This document shows positions 34,281 through 40,205 of a DNA stretch of 40,205 bases, one piece after another. The DNA comes from Bdellovibrio sp. (lineage in GTDB: Bacteria; Bdellovibrionota; Bdellovibrionia; Bdellovibrionales; Bdellovibrionaceae): NCBI GenBank assembly GCA_014376935.1, contig JACMQO010000075.1, positions 1-40,205 on the forward strand, given 5' to 3'. The notes beneath the pieces are model-generated. The model saw only the letters and a program-made list of their open reading frames with translations, searched no databases and had not been told where the DNA came from. Made by a program: the position numbers and the translations under genes. Position 1 is the stretch's first letter; every line of letters starts with the position of its first letter.

Positions 34281-34406
34281 ATGCGATTAGCGACCAAAGA
34301 CATAAGTGTTTTTTTTGTGCAAAAACGTATAAGTAATCACTACGAACAAAGCTTTAAGATATTATTTGTCACGGTCTTAAATCTAGAAGATGATTTGCGA
34401 AATTAG
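34281..34406 (+). CDS. Possible 41-aa small protein
   Basis: An ATG at 34281 has a strong GAGG ribosome site 6 bases upstream (GAGGTGA) and opens a 41-codon frame ending at TAG 34404-34406 (begins MRLATKDISVFFVQKR, ends NLEDDLRN). It sits in the intergenic region between the divergent mdh and barrel genes, on the barrel's strand. No family is recognisable. The frame could be chance, since the region also must hold promoters. Confidence 0.3.
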   Translation: MRLATKDISVFFVQKRISNHYEQSFKILFVTVLNLEDDLRN

Positions 34407-34440
34407 CTCTATGAATTAACTAAGCTTACAAAGGGTGTTT

Positions 34441-35067
34441 ATGAAAAAATTAATACTATTCGCAGCCGTCGCACTTATCCAGACGGTGTCTTTCGCACAA
34501 AATTCTTCTTCGGGTCAGTTATCTTTTAGCGAAAACCAATCTGTTTTCGCTAAAAACCAAAAATTTGATACTGATGGAACTGAACTATACAATTCAAACT
34601 TAGATTTAAAAGCACACAAACGCCTTGGTTTAGGGGTCATGATCGGCGGCGCGGCTGGTTTGATCGGATTAAACGGCGAAATCAACGTTGTTCCGGAAGA
34701 TGCGGCGATTGCCGGATTAGGTTTCGGTACGGGATACACATCATTCAACTTAGGATGGAAGCACAACTTTGAAGGATATTACTTATCGCCCTACACAAAA
34801 GTCGGGTACTCGAAGTGGTTTAATACTTCTAGCGGATCAAATTCGGCAGACGGATCTGATGTTTTGAAACGTGTATTAACGGATGAAGAGTTAAGAACGA
34901 ATCGTTTTAATGCGGATTTTATCGTTGGAAGTTTCGGTCTTGAGTACAACCAACTTGAAGGCGAACTATCAGGAATGAATTTATTTGGTGAAGTGGCGAT
35001 GATGGCCGAAATCAAACGCGGAGTGTTCGTTCCGACGGGCGCAGTAGGCATTACATACTATTACTAA
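34441..35067 (+). CDS. Small outer-membrane/secreted beta-strand protein
   Basis: I choose the ATG at 34441, which has AAGGG about 6 bases upstream; an in-frame GTG at 34435 lies inside that site. The 208-aa product has a signal peptide (MKKLILFAAVALIQTVSFAQ) and about eight alternating beta-like strands with glycine turns (GLGVMIGGAAGLIGLNGEINV, FNLGWKHNFEGYYLSPYTKVGYSKWF, VGSFGLEYNQ). It ends VGITYYY, an aromatic C-terminus typical of outer-membrane barrels. An eight-strand barrel of OmpA-like size is likely. No specific family is recognised. It is monocistronic, followed by two hairpins. Confidence 0.75.
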   Translation: MKKLILFAAVALIQTVSFAQNSSSGQLSFSENQSVFAKNQKFDTDGTELYNSNLDLKAHKRLGLGVMIGGAAGLIGLNGEINVVPEDAAIAGLGFGTGYTSFNLGWKHNFEGYYLSPYTKVGYSKWFNTSSGSNSADGSDVLKRVLTDEELRTNRFNADFIVGSFGLEYNQLEGELSGMNLFGEVAMMAEIKRGVFVPTGAVGITYYY

Positions 35068-35105
35068 GTTTTATTTTTTACTTTTATATTTTTTTGGATT
35101 CTTCG

Positions 35106-35126
35106 TTGCGCTTATCATAAGCGCAA
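35106..35126. repeat. Perfect hairpin downstream of the barrel gene
   Basis: TTGCGCTTA (35106-35114), loop TCA and TAAGCGCAA (35118-35126) form a 9-bp stem 39 bases after the stop codon. No T run follows on the plus strand, so it is not a clear terminator. Confidence 0.55.
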
Positions 35127-35184
35127 TCATTTCAATGACTTATCTGTCGCGCACAAAAGCATAAAGACAAATTTTAGATAATAA

Positions 35185-35214
35185 AAAACCCTTGGTTTTA
35201 AGACCAAGGGTTTT
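35185..35214. terminator. Strong bidirectional terminator
   Basis: AAAACCCTTGGT (35185-35196) and ACCAAGGGTTTT (35203-35214) give a 12-bp stem with A on one side and T on the other. It serves the barrel gene from the left and the Lys/Ala peptide gene from the right. Confidence 0.85.
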
Positions 35215-35245
35215 AAAAGCATTCAAACTGCTTTTACTGAACTAA

Positions 35246-35332
35246 CTACTTTTTTTTCTTTTTAGTAGCTTTTTTAGTAACTTTTTTTGCAGCTTTTTTA
35301 GTAGCTTTTTTTGCAGCTTTCTTTTTTGCCAT
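35246..35332 (-). CDS. 28-aa lysine/alanine-rich basic peptide
   Basis: A short frame read by hand from ATG 35332 to TAG 35246. Its 28 residues begin MAKKKAAKKATKK and end in KKKKK; all residues are K, A, T and V apart from the start Met. AGGAG stands about 6 bases before the ATG, a strong ribosome site. The sequence is histone-H1-like and matches the L21 tail in style. A tentative -35 TTGACG lies at 35434-35439 on the minus strand. It ends next to the bidirectional terminator. Such peptides bind nucleic acids non-specifically, so a DNA-compaction role is plausible, by inference. It is not related to the divergent TadB-like gene by sequence. Confidence 0.7.
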   Translation of the reverse strand: MAKKKAAKKATKKAAKKVTKKATKKKKK

Positions 35333-35496
35333 TGGATGCTCCTCTTGGTGCGATAACATTTCTGTCTTCGCAGTTGTTGTTGTTTAGACTTTTCAGTCTT
35401 CCTTAATAATATTTTTAATAAATTGATGAGGTTCGTCAACAAAAATATTTCTTGCATCAATTTTGCGTTCACTAAACTTCGAAATGGAGGTGAAAG

Positions 35497-36231
35497 ATGT
35501 ATGAACTCTTGGTTTCGATGTTCGGATTCATAATTATTTTTCGGATTTTGTCTCTTCTTGAGAAGTTTGAAGTGATCAATCGAAGAAAAATGATTTTCTA
35601 TTTCATTCTTTTTCAGATTCCGCCGTACTTTTTTATTTTTTTCAAAGAACTATTCATCTTCACTTGGTTCTATATCGGTATTTTTCTGCTGAGCTTGATA
35701 TTTTTTAACAAAATATTAAGTTTTTACGCGAAACGAACGTTCAATCTTCGTTATATTCAGGTGATTGATGAATTAATTCTGATGATGAAGACAGGAAAAT
35801 CGGCGCAATCCAGTTTGAAGGTATCGTATTTGCAACTGTCTAATTGGGAAAAAACTGTCTTCAAACCCTTTTTATTTTGTTTTGATCAAGAAAATCAATC
35901 AAACGATTCCATTTTGAAAGCTCATCAATTTTATTTTGAAGAGATGAAACACATCTTGAGATCATCAACGAAAGTGATCGATCAATTAAATTCTTTTCGT
36001 GATGGTTTGAAGGTGCAGCGCAATCTGAGACATAGGTCCGGACAAGTGACGAAGCAAATTCGCGCACAAGCGATCGTCGCCGTCTTTATATATGTCGGAA
36101 TGTTCGCTTTAAGTTGGATGAACTTTGATTTATCGAAGCAAGTGGGCCTCATTATTCTTTCGGTTTCGCTGTTTTTAGCAGGGGAATTCTTAGTTTTCTT
36201 TATCGGAGGACAAATTAAATGGAAAACGTAA
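35497..36231 (+). CDS. TadB-like pilus/secretion platform membrane protein
   Basis: A 244-aa integral membrane protein, SD GGAGG before the ATG. Two or more helices at the N-terminus (residues 4-70), a cytoplasmic part (75-185: VIDELILMMKTGKSAQSSLKVS, QRNLRHRSGQVTKQIRAQAI) and two C-terminal helices (about 187-240). The cytoplasmic domain and the RxR...KQIRAQAI...FALSW ending match the T2SSF domain of TadB-type inner-membrane platform proteins. TadB is normally about 300 aa, so this is short. It overlaps the next gene by 13 bases. No secretion ATPase or secretin is encoded nearby, so the partners must lie elsewhere. Confidence 0.6.
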   Translation: MYELLVSMFGFIIIFRILSLLEKFEVINRRKMIFYFILFQIPPYFFIFFKELFIFTWFYIGIFLLSLIFFNKILSFYAKRTFNLRYIQVIDELILMMKTGKSAQSSLKVSYLQLSNWEKTVFKPFLFCFDQENQSNDSILKAHQFYFEEMKHILRSSTKVIDQLNSFRDGLKVQRNLRHRSGQVTKQIRAQAIVAVFIYVGMFALSWMNFDLSKQVGLIILSVSLFLAGEFLVFFIGGQIKWKT

Positions 36232-36638
36232 CTCCGACTTTAATATTACTATGGGATGTGAAAAGGGCGTTAGAAAAAGGGCTATCTGTATCAAATGGGA
36301 TCCAATCTTTTGTTAAAAGAGATATCCGGCATGAATTTGCGCAGTTTGTGCGAGCTTGGCTTAGCCACTTTCAAACCGATAAAGAAGGACTAAGCACAAA
36401 ACATCTAAATCCAACGCGTAGACACCTTTTATCGCTGCTTGAGCATGGATTAAAAGGGCAAGCCATCTTAGATGCGCTGAAATCTTACGAATTAGAATTA
36501 ATCATGAGCTGCGAAGACGAAATTCAATCACATATCGCAAAGCTGCCGCTGATTTTACTAATTCCATTAATGGGACTGATTTTTCCTTCTTTGATGATGT
36601 TATTGGTCTTTCCGGCGCTTAAGATGTTTCAATTCTAA
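36219..36638 (+). CDS. TadC-like platform membrane protein
   Basis: The 139-aa product has a soluble N-terminal half with a T2SSF-like pattern (LLWDVKRALEKGLSVSNGIQSF, RHLLSLLEHGLKGQAILDALKSYE), and then a hydrophobic C-terminal hairpin (LPLILLIPLMGLIFPSLMMLLVFPAL) with the conserved Pro and Leu pattern of TadC. The typical TadC is about 290 aa, so only the second half is represented. The start overlaps the TadB-like gene, so they are surely coupled and probably form one heterodimeric platform in the inner membrane. Confidence 0.6.
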   Translation: MENVTPTLILLWDVKRALEKGLSVSNGIQSFVKRDIRHEFAQFVRAWLSHFQTDKEGLSTKHLNPTRRHLLSLLEHGLKGQAILDALKSYELELIMSCEDEIQSHIAKLPLILLIPLMGLIFPSLMMLLVFPALKMFQF

Positions 36639-36700
36639 GAATTTGTGTTGAGAAAAACCCAGTCCAAAGATATTTTTAAGGGATAAAGGGGTGATTCAGC

Positions 36701-36904
36701 ATGATAAGTTACGACAACGAACATTTAAATGTCCTGGTTCTAGAATTATCAAAAAACAATCCTAATGCCGAGGTTCTGAAATCAAAATCAGAAGTACTTG
36801 GTATTCCGTACAGCCCAGACATGATCATATTAATGTCTGACGTCCTGGTTTATTTATCTAAAAATCCACAAAAACCAAATATAATGAAAGAAACACCAGC
36901 ATGA
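36701..36904 (+). CDS. Hypothetical 67-aa protein, coupled to the cysteine synthase-like gene
   Basis: This small soluble protein is not recognised. An ATG at 36701 with GGGGTG about 9 bases upstream. Residues 1-67 contain LVLELSKNNPNAEVLKSKSEVLGIPYSPDMI, a helical-looking stretch, and no cysteine. Its ATGA stop overlaps the start codon of the next gene at 36901, so translation is coupled. The role may lie in the same pathway, by inference. Confidence 0.55.
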   Translation: MISYDNEHLNVLVLELSKNNPNAEVLKSKSEVLGIPYSPDMIILMSDVLVYLSKNPQKPNIMKETPA

Positions 36905-37962
36905 GTTTAACCGTATCTAGCAGTATCTTAGACACCATTGGCGCGACGCCAATGGTTCAGTTGCAAAAAATTACTAAAGGCTCAAAACACAAATTTTTTG
37001 CCAAGATGGAGTATTTTAATCCGGGTGGTTCGGTCAAAGACCGAATCGCATTATCCATCATTGAAGGTGCTGAGAAGCGCGGAGAATTAAAACCGGGCGG
37101 AACATTAGTTGAAGCCACTTCGGGTAATACCGGTATCGGACTTGCGCTCGTGGCGGCTATTAAAGGATATAAATGTATCTTTGTTCTGCCTGCAAAAATG
37201 TCTGAGGAAAAACGCGCGGTTCTTCGCGCCTATGGCGCTCGAGTTATAATTACACCTATTGGATTAGAGCCTGAAGATCCAATGAGTCACTATTCGGTTG
37301 CAAAAAAAATCGCCGACACAATTAAAGCTAAAACAGGAAACTGTTTTTATACAAATCAATATCATAATCCTGATAATTTCAGCGCACATTATAATGTAAC
37401 GGGTCCAGAAATTTGGAATCAAATGAGCGGAAAAATCGACGCCTATATTGCCGGTGTCGGAACGGGCGGAACGCTTTCTGGTGTAGCGAAGTATTTAAAA
37501 GAGAAAAATCCAGCCATCAAAGTGATGTGTATGGATCCAATCGGTAGTATTTTATCAGACCTTTATTATCACGGAAAAGTGGTAACTCCACCAGCATCAT
37601 ATCAAGTTGAAGGTATCGGTGAAGATATGCTTCCAGATAATTGTAAATTAAACCTTTACGATGGATTTTTAAATGTAAACGACAAAGATGCGTTTGCGAT
37701 GACTCGTAGATTAATCGCTGAAGAAGGCCTTTGTGTTGGCCCATCGGGCGGATTAATTCTAGCCGGCGCTATGAAGTATGCTGAAACACTAGAAAAACCA
37801 TCAAATATAGTCCTTATTATGCCCGATTCTGGAAAAGCGTATTTAACAAAAGTATTTAATGATAAATGGATGATTGAAAAGGGCTTTTTAAGCCCAGAAG
37901 AATCAAAAACCGCCTTCAATGTTGAAGTGATGGCCGCAGAGGAAATGAAAAATTATGTCTAA
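36901..37962 (+). CDS. Cystathionine beta-synthase-like / cysteine synthase family PLP enzyme
   Basis: A beta-family PLP enzyme of 353 aa. PLP lysine K46 in NPGGSVKDRIALSII, the phosphate loop GVGTGGTLSG, and EATSGNTGIGLAL. The YQVEGIGEDMLPD segment and the C-terminal RLIAEEGLCVGPSGGL follow the cystathionine beta-synthase pattern rather than O-acetylserine sulfhydrylase. No CBS regulatory domains are attached. With the next gene it forms a reverse transsulfuration pair (homocysteine + serine to cystathionine, then cysteine). Activity as cysteine synthase cannot be excluded. It overlaps the next gene by 8 bases. Confidence 0.88.
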   Translation: MSLTVSSSILDTIGATPMVQLQKITKGSKHKFFAKMEYFNPGGSVKDRIALSIIEGAEKRGELKPGGTLVEATSGNTGIGLALVAAIKGYKCIFVLPAKMSEEKRAVLRAYGARVIITPIGLEPEDPMSHYSVAKKIADTIKAKTGNCFYTNQYHNPDNFSAHYNVTGPEIWNQMSGKIDAYIAGVGTGGTLSGVAKYLKEKNPAIKVMCMDPIGSILSDLYYHGKVVTPPASYQVEGIGEDMLPDNCKLNLYDGFLNVNDKDAFAMTRRLIAEEGLCVGPSGGLILAGAMKYAETLEKPSNIVLIMPDSGKAYLTKVFNDKWMIEKGFLSPEESKTAFNVEVMAAEEMKNYV

Positions 37963-39130
37963 AGAATCAGTAATCAATAAAGCCAAGTTTGCAACGCGTT
38001 CAATTCATGCGGGGCAATCTCCGGATCCTACAACTGGCGCGATCATGACGCCAATTTATTTAACTTCGACTTACGTACAGAAATCACCGGGCGTTCATCA
38101 GGGGTGGGAGTATTCTAGAACTCATAATCCAACCAGACGTGCATACGAAGATTGCTTAGCGAATCTTGAAGGTGGAAAATTTGGTTTTGCTTTTGCTTCA
38201 GGTTGTGCGGCAGCCACGACAGTTCTTCATATTTTAAAACAAGGTGATCATGTCGTTGCGATGGATGATATGTACGGCGGAACGTATCGATTATTCGATA
38301 AAGTTTTACGCAATGATGGTTTTGAATTTAGTTATGTTGATTTAACTGCCGTTGAAAATTTCACGAAGGCATTGAAACCAAATACAAAAATGGTTTGGTT
38401 AGAAACTCCGACCAATCCGACTTTAAAGTTAACTGACATTGCGGCGATCGCGGCAATTGCTAAACAAAAAAACATCTTAATTGTCGTTGATAACACGTTT
38501 ATGTCTCCGTATTTTCAACGTCCGTTAGAATTAGGTGCCGATATCGTTGTTCATTCGGCGACAAAATATATCGGTGGGCACAGTGACGTGGTTGGCGGAA
38601 TCGCGGTTACTTCAAACCCAACGCTGGCAGAGAAAATGGCGTTCTTAAGTAATTCGATGGGCGGCGTTCAGGGGGCTTTTGATTCTTTCTTAGCATTACG
38701 CAGTTTAAAAACCTTACCTTTGCGTATGAAAGCTCATGCTGAAAATGCAATGAAGGTCGCAAACTATTTAGAGACTCATCCGCTTGTGGAAAAAGTTGTG
38801 TATCCCGGGTTAAAGTCGCATCCACAACATGATTTAGCGAAAAAACAAATGACCGGCTTTGGCGGTATGATCACTTTCTTTATTAAAGGTGGAATCGACG
38901 CTTCAAGAAAGTTCTTAGAATCAGTTCAAGTCTTTGCGTTGGCCGAATCTTTGGGTGGAGTTGAATCTTTAGTTGAACACCCGGCGATTATGACTCATGC
39001 ATCGGTGCCTGCAGAACAGCGCGCGAAACTTGGGATTGATGATTCCTTAATCAGATTGTCGATTGGAGTTGAAGATATCGATGATTTAATCGCCGATTTG
39101 AAGCATGCATTCGATCAGGTTAGCCGTTAA
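37955..39130 (+). CDS. Cystathionine gamma-synthase/gamma-lyase
   Basis: A gamma-family PLP enzyme of 391 aa of the Cys/Met metabolism group. The PLP lysine is K204 in VVHSATKYIGGHSD. ATRSIHAGQSPDPTTGAIMTPIYLTSTY at the N-terminus and GGTYRLFDKV (loop Tyr) are typical, and SLGGVESLVEHPAIMTHASVP near the C-terminus is family-diagnostic. With the CBS-like gene upstream a gamma-lyase role (cystathionine to cysteine, ammonia, 2-oxobutyrate) is most likely. Gamma-synthase (MetB) cannot be separated by sequence here. It starts inside the previous gene (8-base overlap). Confidence 0.93.
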   Translation: MSKESVINKAKFATRSIHAGQSPDPTTGAIMTPIYLTSTYVQKSPGVHQGWEYSRTHNPTRRAYEDCLANLEGGKFGFAFASGCAAATTVLHILKQGDHVVAMDDMYGGTYRLFDKVLRNDGFEFSYVDLTAVENFTKALKPNTKMVWLETPTNPTLKLTDIAAIAAIAKQKNILIVVDNTFMSPYFQRPLELGADIVVHSATKYIGGHSDVVGGIAVTSNPTLAEKMAFLSNSMGGVQGAFDSFLALRSLKTLPLRMKAHAENAMKVANYLETHPLVEKVVYPGLKSHPQHDLAKKQMTGFGGMITFFIKGGIDASRKFLESVQVFALAESLGGVESLVEHPAIMTHASVPAEQRAKLGIDDSLIRLSIGVEDIDDLIADLKHAFDQVSR

Positions 39131-39149
39131 AATTTTTAGCGACTTCTGG

Positions 39150-39178
39150 TTGACTTAAATACCCGTAATCGTTAATTT
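39150..39178 (+). promoter_or_regulatory. Candidate promoter of tRNA-Phe
   Basis: TTGACT (39150-39155), a 17-base spacer and TAATTT (39173-39178), a weak -10. The start would fall about 20 bases before the tRNA. Confidence 0.35.
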
Positions 39179-39204
39179 TCTTGTTCACGTTATTTATTAA
39201 GAGT

Positions 39205-39280
39205 GGCTCGGTAGCTCAGTTGGTAGAGCAGAGGATTGAAAATCCTTGTGTCGGCGGTTCAATTCCGTCCCGAGCCACCA
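39205..39280 (+). tRNA. tRNA-Phe (anticodon GAA)
   Basis: A full cloverleaf: acceptor GGCTCGG (39205-39211) with CCGAGCC (39270-39276), D arm GCTC-AGTTGGTA-GAGC, anticodon arm GAGGA-TTGAAAA-TCCTT with anticodon GAA, T arm GGCGG-TTCAATT-CCGTC (one G-U), discriminator A and an encoded CCA (39278-39280). 76 nt. It lies just before a large inverted repeat. Confidence 0.97.
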
Positions 39281-39364
39281 TTTCTTCCCCCATGACAAAT
39301 CCTCAGACAGCCGAAAAATTCCAGTAGGAATTTTTCGGAACTCGTTTTGTCATGGGGGAAGAAA
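39281..39364. repeat. 84-nt nested perfect inverted repeat abutting tRNA-Phe
   Basis: Outer arms TTTCTTCCCCCATGACAAA (39281-39299) and its exact complement (39346-39364) make a 19-bp stem. Inside, after asymmetric loops of 11 and 7 nt, a 12-bp stem CCGAAAAATTCC (39311-39322) / GGAATTTTTCGG (39327-39338) closes on AGTA. It begins at the base after the CCA end. It may be a terminator or processing signal for the tRNA, a small structured RNA, or a miniature mobile element inserted at a tRNA site. Confidence 0.8.
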
Positions 39365-39545
39365 TGGGAACTTAGTAAATTCTTTTTCTCTCGCGCGATT
39401 CATTTTTAAAGACTTACTCTTCGAAAGCCACGGACAGCAGAATGCTTTGAATTCGGAACTCCGTTTCGAAGGTTTAAATAAATTGGAAAACATCTGGATG
39501 ATTCGGTTTCTTCGAATTTTTCGGAATGCGGTTCTGGAGTGAAAA
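39365..39545. other. Short stretch without a recognised gene
   Basis: About 180 bases between the large hairpin and the lipoprotein gene. A plus-strand frame stays open to 39542 (for example ALNSELRFEGLNKLENIW), but it runs through the tRNA and hairpin and has no credible start, so I treat it as non-coding or a worn gene remnant. Confidence 0.3.
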
Positions 39546-39971
39546 CTATTTTGTCAGGAAGATATCTTCTAATTTTAAATTATCTTCGGTCCATACTGCT
39601 ATTGTCGTATGTGATCCGCATTTGGCTTTAATACTTAAATTGTATTTCGTATTTTTTGAAATTTTTGCGGATAGTACGTAGTGGCCAGTTGAATCGGATG
39701 ATGTTTCGCCTATTAATTTTTGGTTCAGCGACAACTCAACTTTTGCTAGTTTTGCTGGAACTAAGTCTAAATCTTTTCCGCAATACAGGCCGCCGCTTAG
39801 TTTTCTAAGAAGTGGAAGTTCGGTGACGATGCCTAACGAGTTTGATGATTCGTAGGAATCACCGTTTAATTTTTGCAGGGGTGTTCTGTCTGCATTTGTT
39901 GGGTTCGAGCTGATGCAGCCGGTGAATAATGCTAGATAAGAAAAACAGCCAAGAAGTAAAATATTTTTCAT
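39546..39971 (-). CDS. Small lipoprotein
   Basis: The 141-aa protein has a signal peptide ending in a lipobox (ALFTGC, Cys19), so it is predicted to be anchored by a lipid in the inner or outer membrane. The mature part is short and strand-rich. Residues about 75-125 (VELSLNQKLIGETSSDSTGHYVLSAKI, NTKYNLSIKAKCG) resemble the carboxypeptidase-regulatory-like/transthyretin-type beta fold used for binding or stability. Two further Cys could pair. No specific function is recognised. It lies downstream of the slyX-like gene on the same strand with a gap of 53 bases. Confidence 0.75.
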   Translation of the reverse strand: MKNILLLGCFSYLALFTGCISSNPTNADRTPLQKLNGDSYESSNSLGIVTELPLLRKLSGGLYCGKDLDLVPAKLAKVELSLNQKLIGETSSDSTGHYVLSAKISKNTKYNLSIKAKCGSHTTIAVWTEDNLKLEDIFLTK

Positions 39972-40024
39972 ATAAAAATCCTATCAGAGTTACTTTTTAA
40001 GTGTATGTGTGAAGCGATCGGCAA

Positions 40025-40205
40025 CTAGTAATGCGGTGGTTTTTCGTTACCGCGGATTTCAATTCCCGTGGTTCCTGTTTCTTCAAAATGTTTTGATAGG
40101 GCCATGATTTTCTTTTCTAATAGATCGATTGTTAATTGCTGCTTATAAATCACTTGGTGAAGTTCTTCTAATAGAAAATCTTGGTGCGAAATTTTGGTTT
40201 CTAGG
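40025..40205 (-). CDS. slyX: SlyX-like protein (partial, start beyond right edge)
   Basis: Read by hand on the minus strand: the frame is open from the right edge to TAG at 40025-40027, giving the last 59 residues. It is one long heptad-like helix (LETKISHQDFLLEELHQV, KQQLTIDLLEKKIMALSKHF) followed by a short loop and the ending PPHY. The coiled coil plus the terminal PPHY are the signature of SlyX, a small protein of unknown function. The N-terminus is outside the window. Confidence 0.8.
   Translation of the reverse strand, partial: LETKISHQDFLLEELHQVIYKQQLTIDLLEKKIMALSKHFEETGTTGIEIRGNEKPPHY

Noticed and set aside
35242-35472. Minus-strand 76-codon frame over the Lys/Ala peptide
   Set aside because: It is another frame of the same repetitive DNA (many Lys/Leu). 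The 28-codon frame has the strong ribosome site.
39246-39542. 98-codon plus-strand frame
   Set aside because: It starts inside tRNA-Phe and reads through the large hairpin, with no ribosome site.
1-40205. CRISPR arrays, insertion sequences, prophage or defence genes
   Set aside because: I looked on both strands and saw no regular spaced repeats, transposase or integrase motifs, phage structural genes or known defence domains.

Overview
The window reads as ordinary chromosome of a Gram-negative bacterium, most likely a member of the Bdellovibrionota (Bdellovibrio or Pseudobdellovibrio type). That is an inference. It rests on the AT-rich, AAA/GAA-heavy coding style, the mix of lipoproteins, outer-membrane barrels, LolA, RodZ/PilF and PilT, the deoxynucleoside-catabolic operon, and lysine/alanine-rich DNA-binding-like sequences. 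I see no phage, insertion sequence, CRISPR array or rRNA. Genes are densely packed and no stretch over 300 bases lacks a gene.

Layout. 1-2749 (-) is an MMPL/RND-type exporter whose open frame continues, through an internal signal-peptide-like helix, into a LolA-like lipoprotein-sorting domain and off the left edge. 2779-6688 holds an unknown secreted protein, an outer-membrane barrel and a lipoprotein subtilase. 6858-9713 (-) is a deoC-deoA-punA nucleoside salvage operon, followed by pilT (-). 10991-19708 (+) is a translation/envelope housekeeping run: rng, rplU (with a long basic tail), rpmA, terminator, obgE, a fused nadD-rsfS, rlmH, comF, lolA, rimO and an unknown gene coupled to rimO. 19705-20877 (-) is a secreted TPR protein. 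20928-24020 (+) holds a Flp/TadE-like serine-rich membrane protein, a DUF2203 protein and glutamine-dependent nadE. 24034-24977 holds a DnaQ-like exonuclease and a [2Fe-2S] ferredoxin.

24974-30974 (-) looks like one transcription unit: ndk, rlmD-like, pilF-like, rodZ-like, a GT39-type glycosyltransferase and a membrane-anchored PHP-like protein with a degraded metal site. 31117-34166 (-) is the TCA block mdh-sucC-sucD. 34441-35067 (+) is a small barrel-like outer-membrane protein. 35246-35332 (-) is a 28-residue Lys/Ala peptide gene. 35497-36638 (+) encodes two overlapping TadB/TadC-like membrane platform proteins. 36701-39130 (+) is a small gene coupled to a transsulfuration pair (CBS-like and cystathionine gamma-synthase/lyase). 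tRNA-Phe follows, with a perfect nested 84-nt inverted repeat starting at the base after its CCA. The right end holds a small lipoprotein and the 3' part of a slyX-like gene.

The most interesting points are the MMPL-LolA fusion with an embedded signal peptide, the shared Lys/Ala sequence in the L21 tail and the 28-aa peptide, the nadD-rsfS fusion, the degenerate PHP/GT39 pair, the orphan Tad-like components, and the giant hairpin abutting tRNA-Phe. I did not find a defence system or any other clearly new multi-gene system.
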